Positions 54,272 through 64,000 of a DNA stretch of 64,000 nt are shown here, one piece after another (position 1 is the first letter of the stretch; each line of letters begins with the position of its first letter). The notes under the pieces were generated by a model that made no database searches, had not been told where the DNA came from, and worked only from the letters and a program-made list of their open reading frames with translations. This stretch comes from Radicibacter daui. GTDB lineage: Bacteria; Pseudomonadota; Alphaproteobacteria; Radicibacterales; Radicibacteraceae. Location of the stretch: contig CP131056.1 of NCBI GenBank assembly GCA_030657355.1, positions 62,001-126,000 of the forward strand, written 5' to 3'. The position numbers and the translations under genes are program-made.

Positions 54272-54919
54272 GTGCCCGTCGCTGTCAAAATCTGCGGAAT
54301 CACCGATCCGGTCGCGATGGAGACCGCCATTCAGCATGGGGCGGCTTATGTCGGCTTGGTATTTTTTCCTAAATCGCCGCGTTTCTTGACATTCGAACAG
54401 GCCAAACCTCTGGCAAATCAGGTTCCAGATAACGTTCAAGTCACTGCTTTGACAGTTAATCCTATCGATGACTTGATAGAAGAAATTATTCAGTTGGGCC
54501 GCGTTAACCTGTTGCAGCTGCATGGCGACGAAACGCCGGAGCGGGTCGCGGATATTCGCCGCCGCTTCGGTCTGCCGGTCATGAAGGCCTTACGCATAGC
54601 GACGGCAGACGACCTTCAGCCCCTGCCTGCCTATGAAGCGGTCAGTGACATGCTGCTGTTCGACACCAAGGCACCACCCGACATCACCCACCTGCCCGGC
54701 GGCACCGGCCTCAGCTTCGACTGGCGGCTGATGCAGCAGGTCACACCGGCAAAACCCTGGATGCTGGCCGGCGGCCTCAAGCCGGACAACCTGGCCGAAG
54801 CCGTGCGGCTTACCGGCGCCCGCATCGTCGATGTTTCCTCCAGCGTCGAAGACAAGCCCGGCCACAAGAGCCCGGAGAAGATCAGGGCTTTTCTGGAAGC
54901 GGCAGCAAAGCTCGACTGA
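54272..54919 (+). CDS. trpF: Phosphoribosylanthranilate isomerase
   Basis: Third step from anthranilate in tryptophan synthesis; 215 residues. Motifs: VAVKICGIT, AAYVGLVFFPKSPRF, VNLLQLHGDE and the C-terminal phosphate-binding strands WMLAGGLKPDN and RIVDVSSSVED. The catalytic Cys (ICGIT) and Asp (LFDTKA) are present. GTG 54272 follows AGGAAA. Unlike its neighbours, the first part is AT-rich: 54361-54480 is about 42 % GC, with codons such as TTT, AAA, GTT and TTG that are rare elsewhere in the window. The gene is upstream of a divergent J-domain gene and the trpBA cluster. Confidence 0.95.
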   Translation: MPVAVKICGITDPVAMETAIQHGAAYVGLVFFPKSPRFLTFEQAKPLANQVPDNVQVTALTVNPIDDLIEEIIQLGRVNLLQLHGDETPERVADIRRRFGLPVMKALRIATADDLQPLPAYEAVSDMLLFDTKAPPDITHLPGGTGLSFDWRLMQQVTPAKPWMLAGGLKPDNLAEAVRLTGARIVDVSSSVEDKPGHKSPEKIRAFLEAAAKLD

Positions 54920-54937
54920 CGGAGGCGGCGCCCGCCC

Positions 54938-55576
54938 CTAATGGAAGCTCTCGAGCAGTTTTCGCGCATCCAGCAGCTGGCCCATGCGCAGCTTGTCGCC
55001 CCAGGGGCGGTCGGGGTGCAGTGCCTGGGCAAGTTGCTTGAAGCGGCGGCGGATATCCGTGAGCTCCGGCCGCTCTCCCGGGGCAAAGCCCAGCACATAG
55101 AGGGCCTCCCCCTGATTGGAAACGCCGCTTGCCAGCGGCGGAAAGGCCACCAGGTCGAGCACCTGCCGCAGTTCGGCAACCTGCTCTTCCAGTGCGGCGA
55201 TGCGTTTTTCCGGGGCCGGGACAGCGCCCGCGCGTAGATCCATGACCAGCGAGCGGCCAGCCAGCGACAGCGCCATGCCCAGCGCCTTGCGCAGGAAAAC
55301 CACGTCATGATCGCCGGAAAGCCTGAGCTGCAGCCGGGGTTTGCGGCGCAGAACCCGCCCTTCCTGCGCCCCGGACTGCAAGGTTACCTCTTCGCGATCG
55401 CCCGGCGTCGGTTCCCCCGGATCAACCTCCGCTGCAATGCGCTCGCTGCCGACAGTCAGGATGACGGCCTTGATGAGATCGCCCGGTTGCGCCGATTTCT
55501 GCTCCGCCAGAGCCAGCACCGCATCACGAAACGCACTGGCGCAAGGAATGATATAGGGTTTGGTCTGAACCGGCAT
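54938..55576 (-). CDS. J-domain (DnaJ-like) protein with C-terminal HPD motif
   Basis: A 212-residue protein. The N-terminal 110 residues are unassigned; a short coiled coil (about 121-143) precedes the C-terminal J domain with HPD at 187-189 in RRRFKQLAQALHPDRPWGDK. A J domain stimulates Hsp70 (DnaK) ATPase activity through HPD. It is unusual that the J domain is at the extreme C-terminus; most J proteins have it at the N-terminus. The function and client are unknown. It lies opposite to trpF and trpBA, between them. Confidence 0.8.
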   Translation of the reverse strand: MPVQTKPYIIPCASAFRDAVLALAEQKSAQPGDLIKAVILTVGSERIAAEVDPGEPTPGDREEVTLQSGAQEGRVLRRKPRLQLRLSGDHDVVFLRKALGMALSLAGRSLVMDLRAGAVPAPEKRIAALEEQVAELRQVLDLVAFPPLASGVSNQGEALYVLGFAPGERPELTDIRRRFKQLAQALHPDRPWGDKLRMGQLLDARKLLESFH

Positions 55577-56114
55577 AAATCTCTCTATATCAATTACTTA
55601 ATTGCAAATCGCCAGTGTCCGGAAGATCGGTTTTCCACCGCCCGGACCCGTATTGCCACCCTTTGGCACCAAAGCAACCCGCACTGTATCTTCAAATGCG
55701 GTTTCAAACCAGCCTATCCGAAACGGTTAGTTAATGACTTTTTATGAAAAGAACGGATGCATCTGTGTTTGAAAAAAATGCCATATTTTTTTAATGCTCA
55801 TTAAATCAGCAATTCGGAAATTAAATTAGCTCTTTAGGTTTTTAATCTTTGGTGGAATTTGACGGGCTTGAAATTTGGTTAACGGGTGTTTTTTCCTGCG
55901 ATCAGGCGATTCCGCTTTCGAGTCGATCCCCGCCGCGGCTCGGCTTCTCTCTATCCCAAAGGCTATATCCCGGCCTGGGCCCGCCCCAACGGGCGCCGAC
56001 ATGGCCTTGACCCTCCCCGTTCCGGCTGGGATAACGCGAAACCCTCGGGAAAACGGGCCGGCGCCAGCCGATAAAACCCGCAATCCCACCCATGCGGCAG
56101 CGGCGGCATTGACG
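55577..56114. promoter_or_regulatory. AT-rich promoter region upstream of trpB
   Basis: A 538-base region holds no supported gene. Its centre is strongly AT-rich: 55741-55860 is about 27 % GC by count. It probably carries the promoters of trpBA and the leftward J-domain gene. An inverted repeat, TTAATG-CT-CATTAA, lies at 55791-55804. The trpB frame is open from 55875, but residues before 56115 do not resemble TrpB. I found no Trp-rich leader peptide. Confidence 0.55.
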
Positions 56115-57319
<1,205 letters not shown>

Positions 57320-57323
<4 letters not shown>

Positions 57324-58171
57324 GCGCTGACAATATCGCTGGCGGTGAAGCCCGCATCCGTGCCCGCTTTGACGCGCTGAAGCGCGAGGGCCGCTCCGGC
57401 CTCGTCACCTATCTGATGGCCGGCGACCCCGATTACGAAACCTCGCTTGCCCTGCTCAAGGGCCTGCCCGGTGCCGGCGCCGACATCATCGAATGGGGCC
57501 TGCCCTTTACCGATCCGATGGCCGACGGCCCCTCCATCCAGGCTGCCGGCCTGCGCGCCCTTGCCGGCGGGCAGACACTGGCCAAGACAATCCAGCAGGT
57601 GCGCGCCTTCCGTGAAGGCGATGTAACGACCCCGATCATCCTGATGGGTTACTACAATCCCATCTACAGCTATGGGGTCGACCGCTTCCTCGCCGATGCG
57701 CGCGCCGCCGGCATCGACGGGCTCATCATCGTCGACCTGCCGCCGGAAGAAGATGACGAGCTGTGCAAGCCCGCGCTTGCCGCCGGGCTCAGCTTCATCC
57801 GCCTCGCCACCCCGACGACGGATGACCAGCGTCTGCCCAAGGTGCTGACCAATACCTCCGGCTTCGTCTACTACGTCTCCATCACCGGCATTACCGGCGC
57901 CGGCTCGGCGCAGGCGACCGACATTGATGCCGCCGTCGCCCGCCTCAAGAGCCATACCGATCTGCCGGTCGCTGTTGGTTTCGGCATCAAGACGGCCGCT
58001 CAGGCCGGCGACGTCGCCCGCTCGGCGGATGCCGCCGTCGTCGGCTCGGCGCTGGTGGCCAGGGTTGCCGGCGGGCTCGATGATGCGGGCAAGCCGAAGG
58101 CCGGTCTCGTCGACGGCGTGCTTGGCGCCGTGGCGGAGCTTGCCGGCGGCGTACGCAAAGCGCGTGGCTGA
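57320..58171 (+). CDS. trpA: Tryptophan synthase alpha chain
   Basis: Cleaves indole-3-glycerol phosphate and channels indole to TrpB; 283 residues. Motifs: [40 protein letters not shown] (catalytic Glu and Asp), [37 protein letters not shown] and VAVGFGIKT. It is coupled to trpB by ATGA. The next gene overlaps its end by eight bases. Confidence 0.97.
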
Positions 58172-59135
58172 GCGGCGCCTCAGCGCCGTTATTGCCGGCT
58201 GCGCCCATATTCATGTGCGCGACTTTACGGCCGTGCTGCTGGACCATCCGGCAGCGCGGCCGATTGCTGTCTGGGACGACGACCCCGCCCTCGCCGCGCC
58301 CTGGGCGGAGAGGCTGGGCCTCCCTGTCACAACCGACCTTGCGGCCCTGCCAGCCGCCGACCTCTGGGTAATCGCCAGCGACACGCGCTCGCATGAAAGG
58401 CTGGTGGAGGCCGCAATCGGCAGGGCCGGTGCCCTCTTTTTCGAAAAGCCGCTGGGGATCGGCGCCGAAGGCGGTGCCCGGCTGGCCGCGCGGCTTCAGG
58501 CAAGCGGCCTGCCGGTGGCGATGGACTATTTCTTCCGCGCCGTGCCGGCAGTGCAGCAGCTCCGGCGCTGGAGCGAGGACGGCACGCTCGGGCGGCTGCG
58601 ACATGTCACCTTCTGTTACCAGCATCCCGGCCTGCTGGAAGGCGGGCTCAAGGCATGGCCTGCCCTGCTGGACCGTGCCCGCATGGGCCATGGCGGTTTT
58701 GGCGACCTTGCCGTGCATCTGATCGACCTTGCCGGCTGGATCGGCGGCCCGCTGGAGCCGCTGGCCTGCGCGCTTGAGGGTGATGGTGCCGGTTCGGATT
58801 GCCAGGGCAGTGCCCTGCTGCGTGTGGTGGGCGGCCCCCATGCCGGCGCGCTGGTTACCCTGAGGGCCGGCACCGTGCTGCGCGGACCGCGCATTGACCT
58901 GCGTCTTGACGGGGAGGCCGGCAGTGCCCAGCTCAGGGAAGGAGAGCTCTGGCTGCATGAGGCGGGAAAGGCATCCCGGCAGGTAGCGTCCGGTATCGAG
59001 GCGCGCTGCCCCGCAGGACTCAGCGCCTGGCTCCATCAACTGGCAGGCCACCAAGCCGCGACACTGGCCGGTCCGGCCGACGCGGCACGGGTCGATAACC
59101 TCCTGGAAAACCTGCATCGCCTCGCCGGGTTTTGA
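58164..59135 (+). CDS. Gfo/Idh/MocA-family oxidoreductase
   Basis: A 323-residue NAD(P)-dependent protein with a Rossmann N-domain and the EKP motif ([20 protein letters not shown]) characteristic of the family. The nucleotide-binding loop is [14 protein letters not shown], which departs from GxGxxG. The C-domain includes [17 protein letters not shown] and the histidine-bearing [19 protein letters not shown] 58164 overlaps trpA by eight bases. The substrate is unknown; relatives act on sugars and inositol. Position in the trpBA-accD run is unusual. A tryptophan-related role is not implied by sequence. Confidence 0.85.
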   Translation: MAERRLSAVIAGCAHIHVRDFTAVLLDHPAARPIAVWDDDPALAAPWAERLGLPVTTDLAALPAADLWVIASDTRSHERLVEAAIGRAGALFFEKPLGIGAEGGARLAARLQASGLPVAMDYFFRAVPAVQQLRRWSEDGTLGRLRHVTFCYQHPGLLEGGLKAWPALLDRARMGHGGFGDLAVHLIDLAGWIGGPLEPLACALEGDGAGSDCQGSALLRVVGGPHAGALVTLRAGTVLRGPRIDLRLDGEAGSAQLREGELWLHEAGKASRQVASGIEARCPAGLSAWLHQLAGHQAATLAGPADAARVDNLLENLHRLAGF

Positions 59136-59213
59136 CATCCGGCGACAAGATGGTAGGAAAGGCCCCTTGATGCCCCGGTTACGGGTGCACTGAAAAGGAA
59201 TTCGAGCCACCTC

Positions 59214-60125
59214 ATGAACTGGCTGACTAACTTTGTGCGTCCGCGCATCAGCGCGTGGGTGAAGAAAGATGTGCCGCAGAACCTGTGGGTAAAGTGCCCC
59301 GGCTGCGAGGCCCAGATCCATCACCGCGAACTGGAAGAGAATCTCCAGGTTTGCCCGCATTGCGGCCATCACATGCGCATCGATGCCGCCAAGCGTCTGG
59401 CGCTGATGTTCGATGAGGGCCGCTATGACGAGGTGGAACTGCCGGACGTCCCGCAGGACCCGCTGAAGTTCCGCGACCTCAAGCGCTATTCCGACCGCCT
59501 GAAGGCCGCGCAGGCCTCCAGCGGCCGCAAGGACGCAATGATCGTGGCACGCGGTACCATCAAGGGCACCCACGCCATTGTTGCCGCCTTCGATTTCAGT
59601 TTCATGGGCGGTTCCATGGGCACCGCCGTTGGCGAAGCGCTGGTGACGGCGGCCAAGCTGGCCGTGATGCAGGAATGCCCGCTCGTGGTCGTGCCGGCCT
59701 CCGGCGGCGCGCGCATGCAGGAGAGCATCCTCTCCCTCATGCAGATGCCGCGCACCACGATTGCCGTGGAAATGGTCAAGGACAAGCGTCTGCCCTACAT
59801 CGTGGTGCTGACCGACCCGACCACTGGCGGCGTGACCGCCAGCTTCGCCATGCTGGGCGATATCCACATCGCCGAGTCCGGTGCCATGATCGGCTTTGCC
59901 GGCGCCCGCGTGATCGAGGAAACCATCCGCGAGAAGCTGCCGGAAGGCTTCCAGCGCGCCGAATATCTGCGCGAACATGGCATGGTCGATATCGTGACCA
60001 CCCGCCACGAACTGCCGACGGTGCTCGGCCGCCTGCTCGACCTGCTGATGCGCCAGCGCCCGCCGGCCGAAGTGGTGCAGCTCAGCACCGACAAGGCGGC
60101 CCGCAAGGCAAAGCCGGCCGGCTGA
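59214..60125 (+). CDS. accD: Acetyl-CoA carboxylase carboxyltransferase subunit beta
   Basis: Together with AccA it transfers the carboxyl group from carboxybiotin to acetyl-CoA. The 303 residues fit the family. An N-terminal zinc ribbon is formed by CPGCEAQI and CPHCGHHM. The crotonase-fold core has FMGGSMGTAVGEALVTAAKL, VVPASGGARMQESILSLMQM and LPYIVVLTDPTTGGVTASFA. The trpBA-accD-folC order is common in alpha-proteobacteria. A strong terminator follows. Confidence 0.97.
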   Translation: MNWLTNFVRPRISAWVKKDVPQNLWVKCPGCEAQIHHRELEENLQVCPHCGHHMRIDAAKRLALMFDEGRYDEVELPDVPQDPLKFRDLKRYSDRLKAAQASSGRKDAMIVARGTIKGTHAIVAAFDFSFMGGSMGTAVGEALVTAAKLAVMQECPLVVVPASGGARMQESILSLMQMPRTTIAVEMVKDKRLPYIVVLTDPTTGGVTASFAMLGDIHIAESGAMIGFAGARVIEETIREKLPEGFQRAEYLREHGMVDIVTTRHELPTVLGRLLDLLMRQRPPAEVVQLSTDKAARKAKPAG

Positions 60126-60151
60126 TCCGACGATCAAAAGGCATGCAAAAC

Positions 60152-60190
60152 AAAAGGGCCGGGAAATTTCCCGGCCCTTTTTGATTTTTG
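60152..60190 (+). terminator. Strong terminator after accD
   Basis: AAAAGGGCCGGGAAA (60152-60166) is followed at once by TTTCCCGGCCCTTTT, a 30-base perfect palindrome whose apex bases must form the loop, with a T-rich tail. Confidence 0.92.
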
Positions 60191-60216
60191 CCCTGGTCCT
60201 TTTCCGGACCGGAAGG

Positions 60217-60576
60217 TCAGACGATCCGCAGCAGCGCGATGGCAAGACCGGCGCCCAGCAGCGCGGCGCCGCAGACAAGGCCGACAAGGCGCATGCGGCG
60301 GGACAGGCCACGATTCTGCGGGCGTGCAATGCGGGCACGCGGCACCGGCAGTTCCATACCATCCTTGTACCAGGCCAGCAGGCTGCGGCTTTCGCGCAGA
60401 GTCGCATCGCTGGTTGCAACGCCGATGGTCATGCCAAGGCCGCTGCGCAACCGCGCCTCGATCTTGGCGATCTCGAAATTGGAGAAGCCGCGCACCGGCA
60501 CAAAAACGCCGTCACGTGCCTCACACACATAGTATGGCAGGCCGGTTACAATGGAGGCGGTATCGGGGTGCTGCAT
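60217..60576 (-). CDS. Small C-terminally anchored membrane protein of unknown function
   Basis: A 119-residue protein ending in one hydrophobic helix (LVGLVCGAALLGAGLAIALL), so it is tail-anchored. The soluble part has YYVCEARDGVFVPVRGFSNF and SRSLLAWYKDGMELPVP. I do not recognise a family. GGAG precedes ATG 60576 by about ten bases. It is between accD and folC on the opposite strand. Confidence 0.65.
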   Translation of the reverse strand: MQHPDTASIVTGLPYYVCEARDGVFVPVRGFSNFEIAKIEARLRSGLGMTIGVATSDATLRESRSLLAWYKDGMELPVPRARIARPQNRGLSRRMRLVGLVCGAALLGAGLAIALLRIV

Positions 60577-60774
60577 CTTGGCTAAACTCCGGGCCGGCTA
60601 TCCAGCCCACTGTCATGTCGCTTCCATAATCGACCCATATGCCTGTTCCTGCCAAGGTTCCAAAGGGTCAGGCTGACCTCCACTTGCGGCTAGAGGTATG
60701 GCCGCTATAAGGGGCCTCCTGCACCGCATGGCGCGCAGAGCGATATCGCCGTTTCATCGGATTTTGAACAGTTC

Positions 60775-62106
60775 ATGACAATCACTGCCCATCTGGAGCG
60801 CATCCGCGCCACCTATGACCGGCGAATCGATCTGCATCTCGACCGCCTGCTGCGTTTGCTGGAAGAACTTGGCGCGCCCCACCGCACCACGCCACCGGTG
60901 ATCCACATTGCCGGCACCAACGGCAAGGGGTCGACCCAGGCGATCCTGAAGGCTCTGCTGGAAGAACAGGGCAAGCGCGTACACGCTTTCACCTCCCCGC
61001 CGATCACCGGCTGGGCGGACTGCATCACGCTCGCCGGCAGCATCATCGACGAGGAAGAACTGGCTGCCCTTGCCGATGAGGTGGAAGCGGTCAATGCCGG
61101 GCGTCCGCTGACGGAATACGAGTTCCTGACCGCCTGCGCCTTTCTGGCCTTCTCCCGCGTGCCGGCCGATGTGCTGCTTCTGGAAGTGTGCATGGGCGGG
61201 CGCGGCGACTGCACCAACATCATCGAAAACCCCGCCGCCTGCGTCATCACCCCCATCGGACATGACCACCAGGCCTTTCTCGGCTCCACCCTTGCCGAGA
61301 TCGCCCATCACAAGGCCGGCATCTTCAAGGACGGCGCCGCGCTCATCGTCTCCTCCGGCCAGGCGGCCGAGGCCCTCGACGTCCTGCGTGCCGAGGCCGG
61401 TCTTTTCGGCGCCTCGGCCCTCGTGGGCGGTGAAGACTACGCCTGGCATATCCGCGTGGACGGGCGCTGGAGCTTCCAGTTCGCCGGGCTTGCACTCGAG
61501 CTGCCGCCACCGGCGCTCGCCGGCCGGCACCAGTACCTGAACGCGGCAACCGCCCTTGCAACCCTCGCCGCGCTGGAGAGCCGGGGCCACACCGGCCTTG
61601 GCCTGCCGGACCAGGCGGGCATTGGCCGTGCTCTCGCCGCGGTGCGCTGGCCGGGACGGTTGCAACGCTTCCTCCACGTCCCCGGCCTGCCGGCGGACTG
61701 GGAACTCTGGCTTGACGGTGCCCATAACCCGGAAGCGCTGGAAGTTCTGGCCGCCCATGCCGATGCCGAATGGGCGGACCGTCCGCTCCATGTCATCGCC
61801 GGCCTCAGCCGCGACCGCGACCCCTCGCTGCTGGGCGGGCTGGTCCGGCAGACCTCCAGCCTGACTTTCGTCGATTTCCCTGCCCCGGTGCCGATCCGCG
61901 CGGCTTGCGATCTCGCCGCCCTCTCCGGTGCCCGGGCAGCCGTTTCCTTTGAAGCCGCGCTTGAGGCCCTTGTGGCCAGCGAGGCCGGCAAGGGCCCGGT
62001 GCGCGTGCTGGTCAGCGGCTCGCTCTATCTGGTGGGCGAAGCGCTGCGGCGGCTGGCTGCCCGCACGCCGCAACCGGCAGAGATGGCAAGGGGACTTGTC
62101 GCCTGA
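60775..62106 (+). CDS. folC: Folylpolyglutamate synthase / dihydrofolate synthase
   Basis: Mur-ligase-fold enzyme adding glutamate to folate; 443 residues. Motifs: VIHIAGTNGKGSTQAILKAL (P-loop), AFTSPPITGWADCITLAG, LLEVCMGGRGDCTNII, GHDHQAFLGSTLAEIAHHKA and LWLDGAHNPEALEVLAAHAD. The FolC family arrangement is complete. It follows a small antisense membrane-protein gene and a terminator, so it has its own promoter in 60577-60774. Confidence 0.96.
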   Translation: MTITAHLERIRATYDRRIDLHLDRLLRLLEELGAPHRTTPPVIHIAGTNGKGSTQAILKALLEEQGKRVHAFTSPPITGWADCITLAGSIIDEEELAALADEVEAVNAGRPLTEYEFLTACAFLAFSRVPADVLLLEVCMGGRGDCTNIIENPAACVITPIGHDHQAFLGSTLAEIAHHKAGIFKDGAALIVSSGQAAEALDVLRAEAGLFGASALVGGEDYAWHIRVDGRWSFQFAGLALELPPPALAGRHQYLNAATALATLAALESRGHTGLGLPDQAGIGRALAAVRWPGRLQRFLHVPGLPADWELWLDGAHNPEALEVLAAHADAEWADRPLHVIAGLSRDRDPSLLGGLVRQTSSLTFVDFPAPVPIRAACDLAALSGARAAVSFEAALEALVASEAGKGPVRVLVSGSLYLVGEALRRLAARTPQPAEMARGLVA

Positions 62107-62167
62107 AGCCGGGCCGACCACACTGCCGGCCTTGAGGAAATAAAGAATAAGGGGAGTGGGCCTCGTA

Positions 62168-64000
62168 ATGCCGGTCAACCGCAGAAAATTCGCCCTCGGC
62201 GCCGCTTTCAGCCTTCTGCTGGTCCCGGCACTTTTTGCGGCGAAACCGGTCGCGGCGCAGACGACCGGCCCCAATGGCGGCATGGTCTCCTACGGCATCG
62301 CCATGCATGACGACCTTGCCATGCCAGCGGACTTCACCCACTTCCCGCAGGTCAATCCGGACGCACCGCGGGATGGTACGGTGCGGTACGGCGTGGTTGG
62401 CAGCTTCGATTCGCTGAACCCCTTTACCGTGCGCGGCAATCTGGCAGGCGGCGCGGTTACCCAGTTCGACACCCTGATGGCGCGCAACTGGAACGAGCCC
62501 TATTCGCTCTACTGCCTCGTCTGCGAAACCGTCGAAGTGCCGGCAGATCGCAGCTGGATCGCCTTTACCATCCGCAAGGAAGCCCGCTTCCAGGACGGCA
62601 CACCGGTCACCGTTGATGACGTCATCTGGTCGTTCGAAATCCAGCGCGACAATGGCACGCCCGGCAAACGTGCCGCCTATGGCCGCGTGGCAGAGGTCAC
62701 CCGCTTCGGCGACAATGGCATCAAGTTTACCTTCCAGCCCGGCGTCAGCCGCGAGCAGGCCCTGCTGATGGGCGGGCTGCCCATCCTGCCCCGCCATGCG
62801 TGGGAGGCCCTGCCCTTTGAGGAAACCTACCTGGCGCCGCGCACCGGCTCCGGCCCCTACAAGGTCAAGTCTCTGGAAGCAGGGCGCTATGTCGAATATG
62901 AGCGGGTAGAGGATTACTGGGCCCGCGACCTGCCGGTCATGCGCGGCTACAACAACTTCAAGACCATCCGCTACGATTATTACAGAGACGCAACGGTCTC
63001 GCTCGAGGCTTTCCTTGCCGGCTCTTATGATTATCGCCGCGAGGTGGACGAGGACCGCTGGGCCAGCCAGTATAATGTGCCGTCCGTCACCTCCGGCCAG
63101 ATCGTGCTGGAGGAATTTCCCTACGCACATCCTGCCTGGATGAAGGGCTTTTTCCTCAACCAGCGGCGCGATCTCTTCAAGGATATCCGGGTGCGGCAGG
63201 CGCTCGATCTTGCCTTCGATTTCGAGTTCATGAACCGCAGCTATTTCCACGGCGCGCAAAAACGCCTCGACAGCTGGTTTGCCGCCTCCGACCTCGCGGC
63301 CAGCGGCAGCCCGAGCGAGGGTGAACTGGCGCTGACGACCCCGTGGAAGGCTGATCTGCCGGAAGCCGCCTTCGGCCCGATGATCGAGCAGCCTAAAACC
63401 GATGGCAGCGGCCCGCGCGGCCAGCGCCTCAATCTGCGCGAAGCCGACAAGCTTCTGAGTGAGGCCGGCTGGACGGTCAAGGACGGGCGCCGGGTAAATG
63501 CCGAGGGCAAGCCCTTCAGCTTTGAGGTGCTTTATACCGACGGCGCCGATGAGCCGGTGATCCTGGAATGGGCCAATGCCCTGCGCCGCCTCGGCATCGA
63601 GCTGCGCCCGTACCGCGCGGACAGCAGCGTCTTTACCCAGCGCGTCAACGTGTTCGACTTCGACGTGCTGGTGAACCGCCTGCTCAACTCCCTCTCCCCC
63701 GGCACCGAGCAGCTTGACCGCTACCACGGCAGCGCCGCCGCCGATTCGCAGGGATCGCGTAACTGGGCTGGCCTCAAGAACCCGGCGGTGGATGCCATCG
63801 CCGGCTCTATCGCCAATGCCCGCACCCGCGGCGATCTTGTCACCGCCACCCACGCGCTCGACCGCATCCTGATGAGTGAGTGGCTGGTGGTGCCCTGGGG
63901 TTATGTGCCGACGGACCGTGTCGCCCACGTCAAACGACTGCACTCCACCGGAACCGCCTCCATCTACGGCATTGAAGACAATGCCTGGTGGAGCGAATAA
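62168..64000 (+). CDS. YejA-like oligopeptide ABC transporter substrate-binding protein
   Basis: A 610-residue family 5 extracellular solute-binding protein, ending at the last base of the window. The N-terminus MPVNRRKFALGAAFSLLLVP has a twin-arginine pattern; cleavage is near VAA-QT. Motifs: GSFDSLNPFTVRGNLAGGAV, FQDGTPVTVDDVIWSFEIQR, LAPRTGSGPYKVKSLEAGRY, KGFFLNQRRDLFKDIRVRQA and IYGIEDNAWWSE, close to YejA of the YejABEF peptide transporter. An in-frame GTG at 62156 is alternative; ATG 62168 is favoured by AAGGGGAG. Permease genes would lie beyond the window. TAT export is inferred from the RR pattern. Confidence 0.93.
   Translation: MPVNRRKFALGAAFSLLLVPALFAAKPVAAQTTGPNGGMVSYGIAMHDDLAMPADFTHFPQVNPDAPRDGTVRYGVVGSFDSLNPFTVRGNLAGGAVTQFDTLMARNWNEPYSLYCLVCETVEVPADRSWIAFTIRKEARFQDGTPVTVDDVIWSFEIQRDNGTPGKRAAYGRVAEVTRFGDNGIKFTFQPGVSREQALLMGGLPILPRHAWEALPFEETYLAPRTGSGPYKVKSLEAGRYVEYERVEDYWARDLPVMRGYNNFKTIRYDYYRDATVSLEAFLAGSYDYRREVDEDRWASQYNVPSVTSGQIVLEEFPYAHPAWMKGFFLNQRRDLFKDIRVRQALDLAFDFEFMNRSYFHGAQKRLDSWFAASDLAASGSPSEGELALTTPWKADLPEAAFGPMIEQPKTDGSGPRGQRLNLREADKLLSEAGWTVKDGRRVNAEGKPFSFEVLYTDGADEPVILEWANALRRLGIELRPYRADSSVFTQRVNVFDFDVLVNRLLNSLSPGTEQLDRYHGSAAADSQGSRNWAGLKNPAVDAIAGSIANARTRGDLVTATHALDRILMSEWLVVPWGYVPTDRVAHVKRLHSTGTASIYGIEDNAWWSE

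Noticed and set aside
55577-56114. A trp leader peptide and attenuator before trpB
   Set aside because: No short frame with tandem Trp codons and no terminator/antiterminator pair was visible.
57987-60419. An 810-residue open frame on the minus strand over trpA, the oxidoreductase gene and accD
   Set aside because: It is antisense to three well-supported genes, has no recognisable domain and reflects the high-GC codon pattern of the opposite strand.

Overview
The window is about 64 kb of a GC-rich (roughly 65 %) bacterial chromosome with dense coding. I place it in the Alphaproteobacteria, most likely a free-living member of the Rhodospirillales or a related order; this is inference from gene content, not a database match. 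The supporting genes are a RegB/RegA redox two-component pair, a single-domain xylose ATPase, an FzlA-like GST, DUF1127 next to a LysR regulator, rodZ-ispG, trpF...trpBA-accD-folC, ptsP next to lysC, and an alpha-proteobacterial ubiG. No rRNA, tRNA, CRISPR array, insertion sequence or phage gene was seen. Most of the window is core chromosome with two accessory sugar or phosphodiester uptake loci.

Layout. 1-620: start of murJ. 1.1-5.1 kb: M23 peptidase, then regB and regA with a strong terminator. 5.2-9.0 kb: EamA transporter, then a leftward rodZ-ispG-small protein cluster. 9.3-14.1 kb: leftward lysC, a nitronate monooxygenase-like gene and ptsP (EI-Ntr). 14.4-18 kb: ubiG, an RlpA-like protein, DUF1127 and a divergent LysR regulator, and a PNPOx-fold flavoprotein. 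18.1-20.9 kb: thrS and infC with an elaborate leader and a probable AUA start codon. 21.1-25.3 kb: a hybrid histidine kinase and a NIT-domain chemoreceptor. 25.7-29 kb: xylF-xylH-xylG. 29-31 kb: a short class I ribonucleotide reductase alpha subunit. 31.4-33 kb: a GST and a YafY/WYL regulator transcribed divergently around a perfect inverted repeat. 33-40.2 kb: a six-gene leftward operon (binding protein, two permeases, ATPase, tandem-domain GDPD, LacI regulator). 40.4-49.4 kb: a ZntB/CorA transporter, FzlA-like GST, secreted protein, second chemoreceptor, TPR protein, NAD-dependent epimerase-like protein, EAL protein and AEC transporter. 49.4-53.4 kb: CFA synthase-like methyltransferase, TPR-glycosyltransferase and a sarcosine oxidase-like flavoenzyme. 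53.5-62.1 kb: pyrF, trpF, a J-domain protein, trpB, trpA, an oxidoreductase, accD, a small membrane protein and folC. 62.2-64 kb: a YejA-like peptide-binding protein ending at the window edge.

How the genes work together. The most system-like locus is 33.0-40.3 kb. A LacI regulator, a binding-protein ABC importer and a protein with two complete GDPD domains form one overlapping transcription unit, with palindromic LacI-type sites upstream of the first gene. It resembles the Ugp glycerophosphodiester uptake system in plan, but its regulator and its permease architecture differ. The xyl locus shows a binding protein-then-attenuator-then-membrane-components order, and the 33-40 kb locus shows the same pattern. 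Many units end in near-perfect GC stems with T-tracts. Three genes (murJ, ptsP, the GDPD) appear to start with TTG, two of them in a TTGA stop/start overlap.
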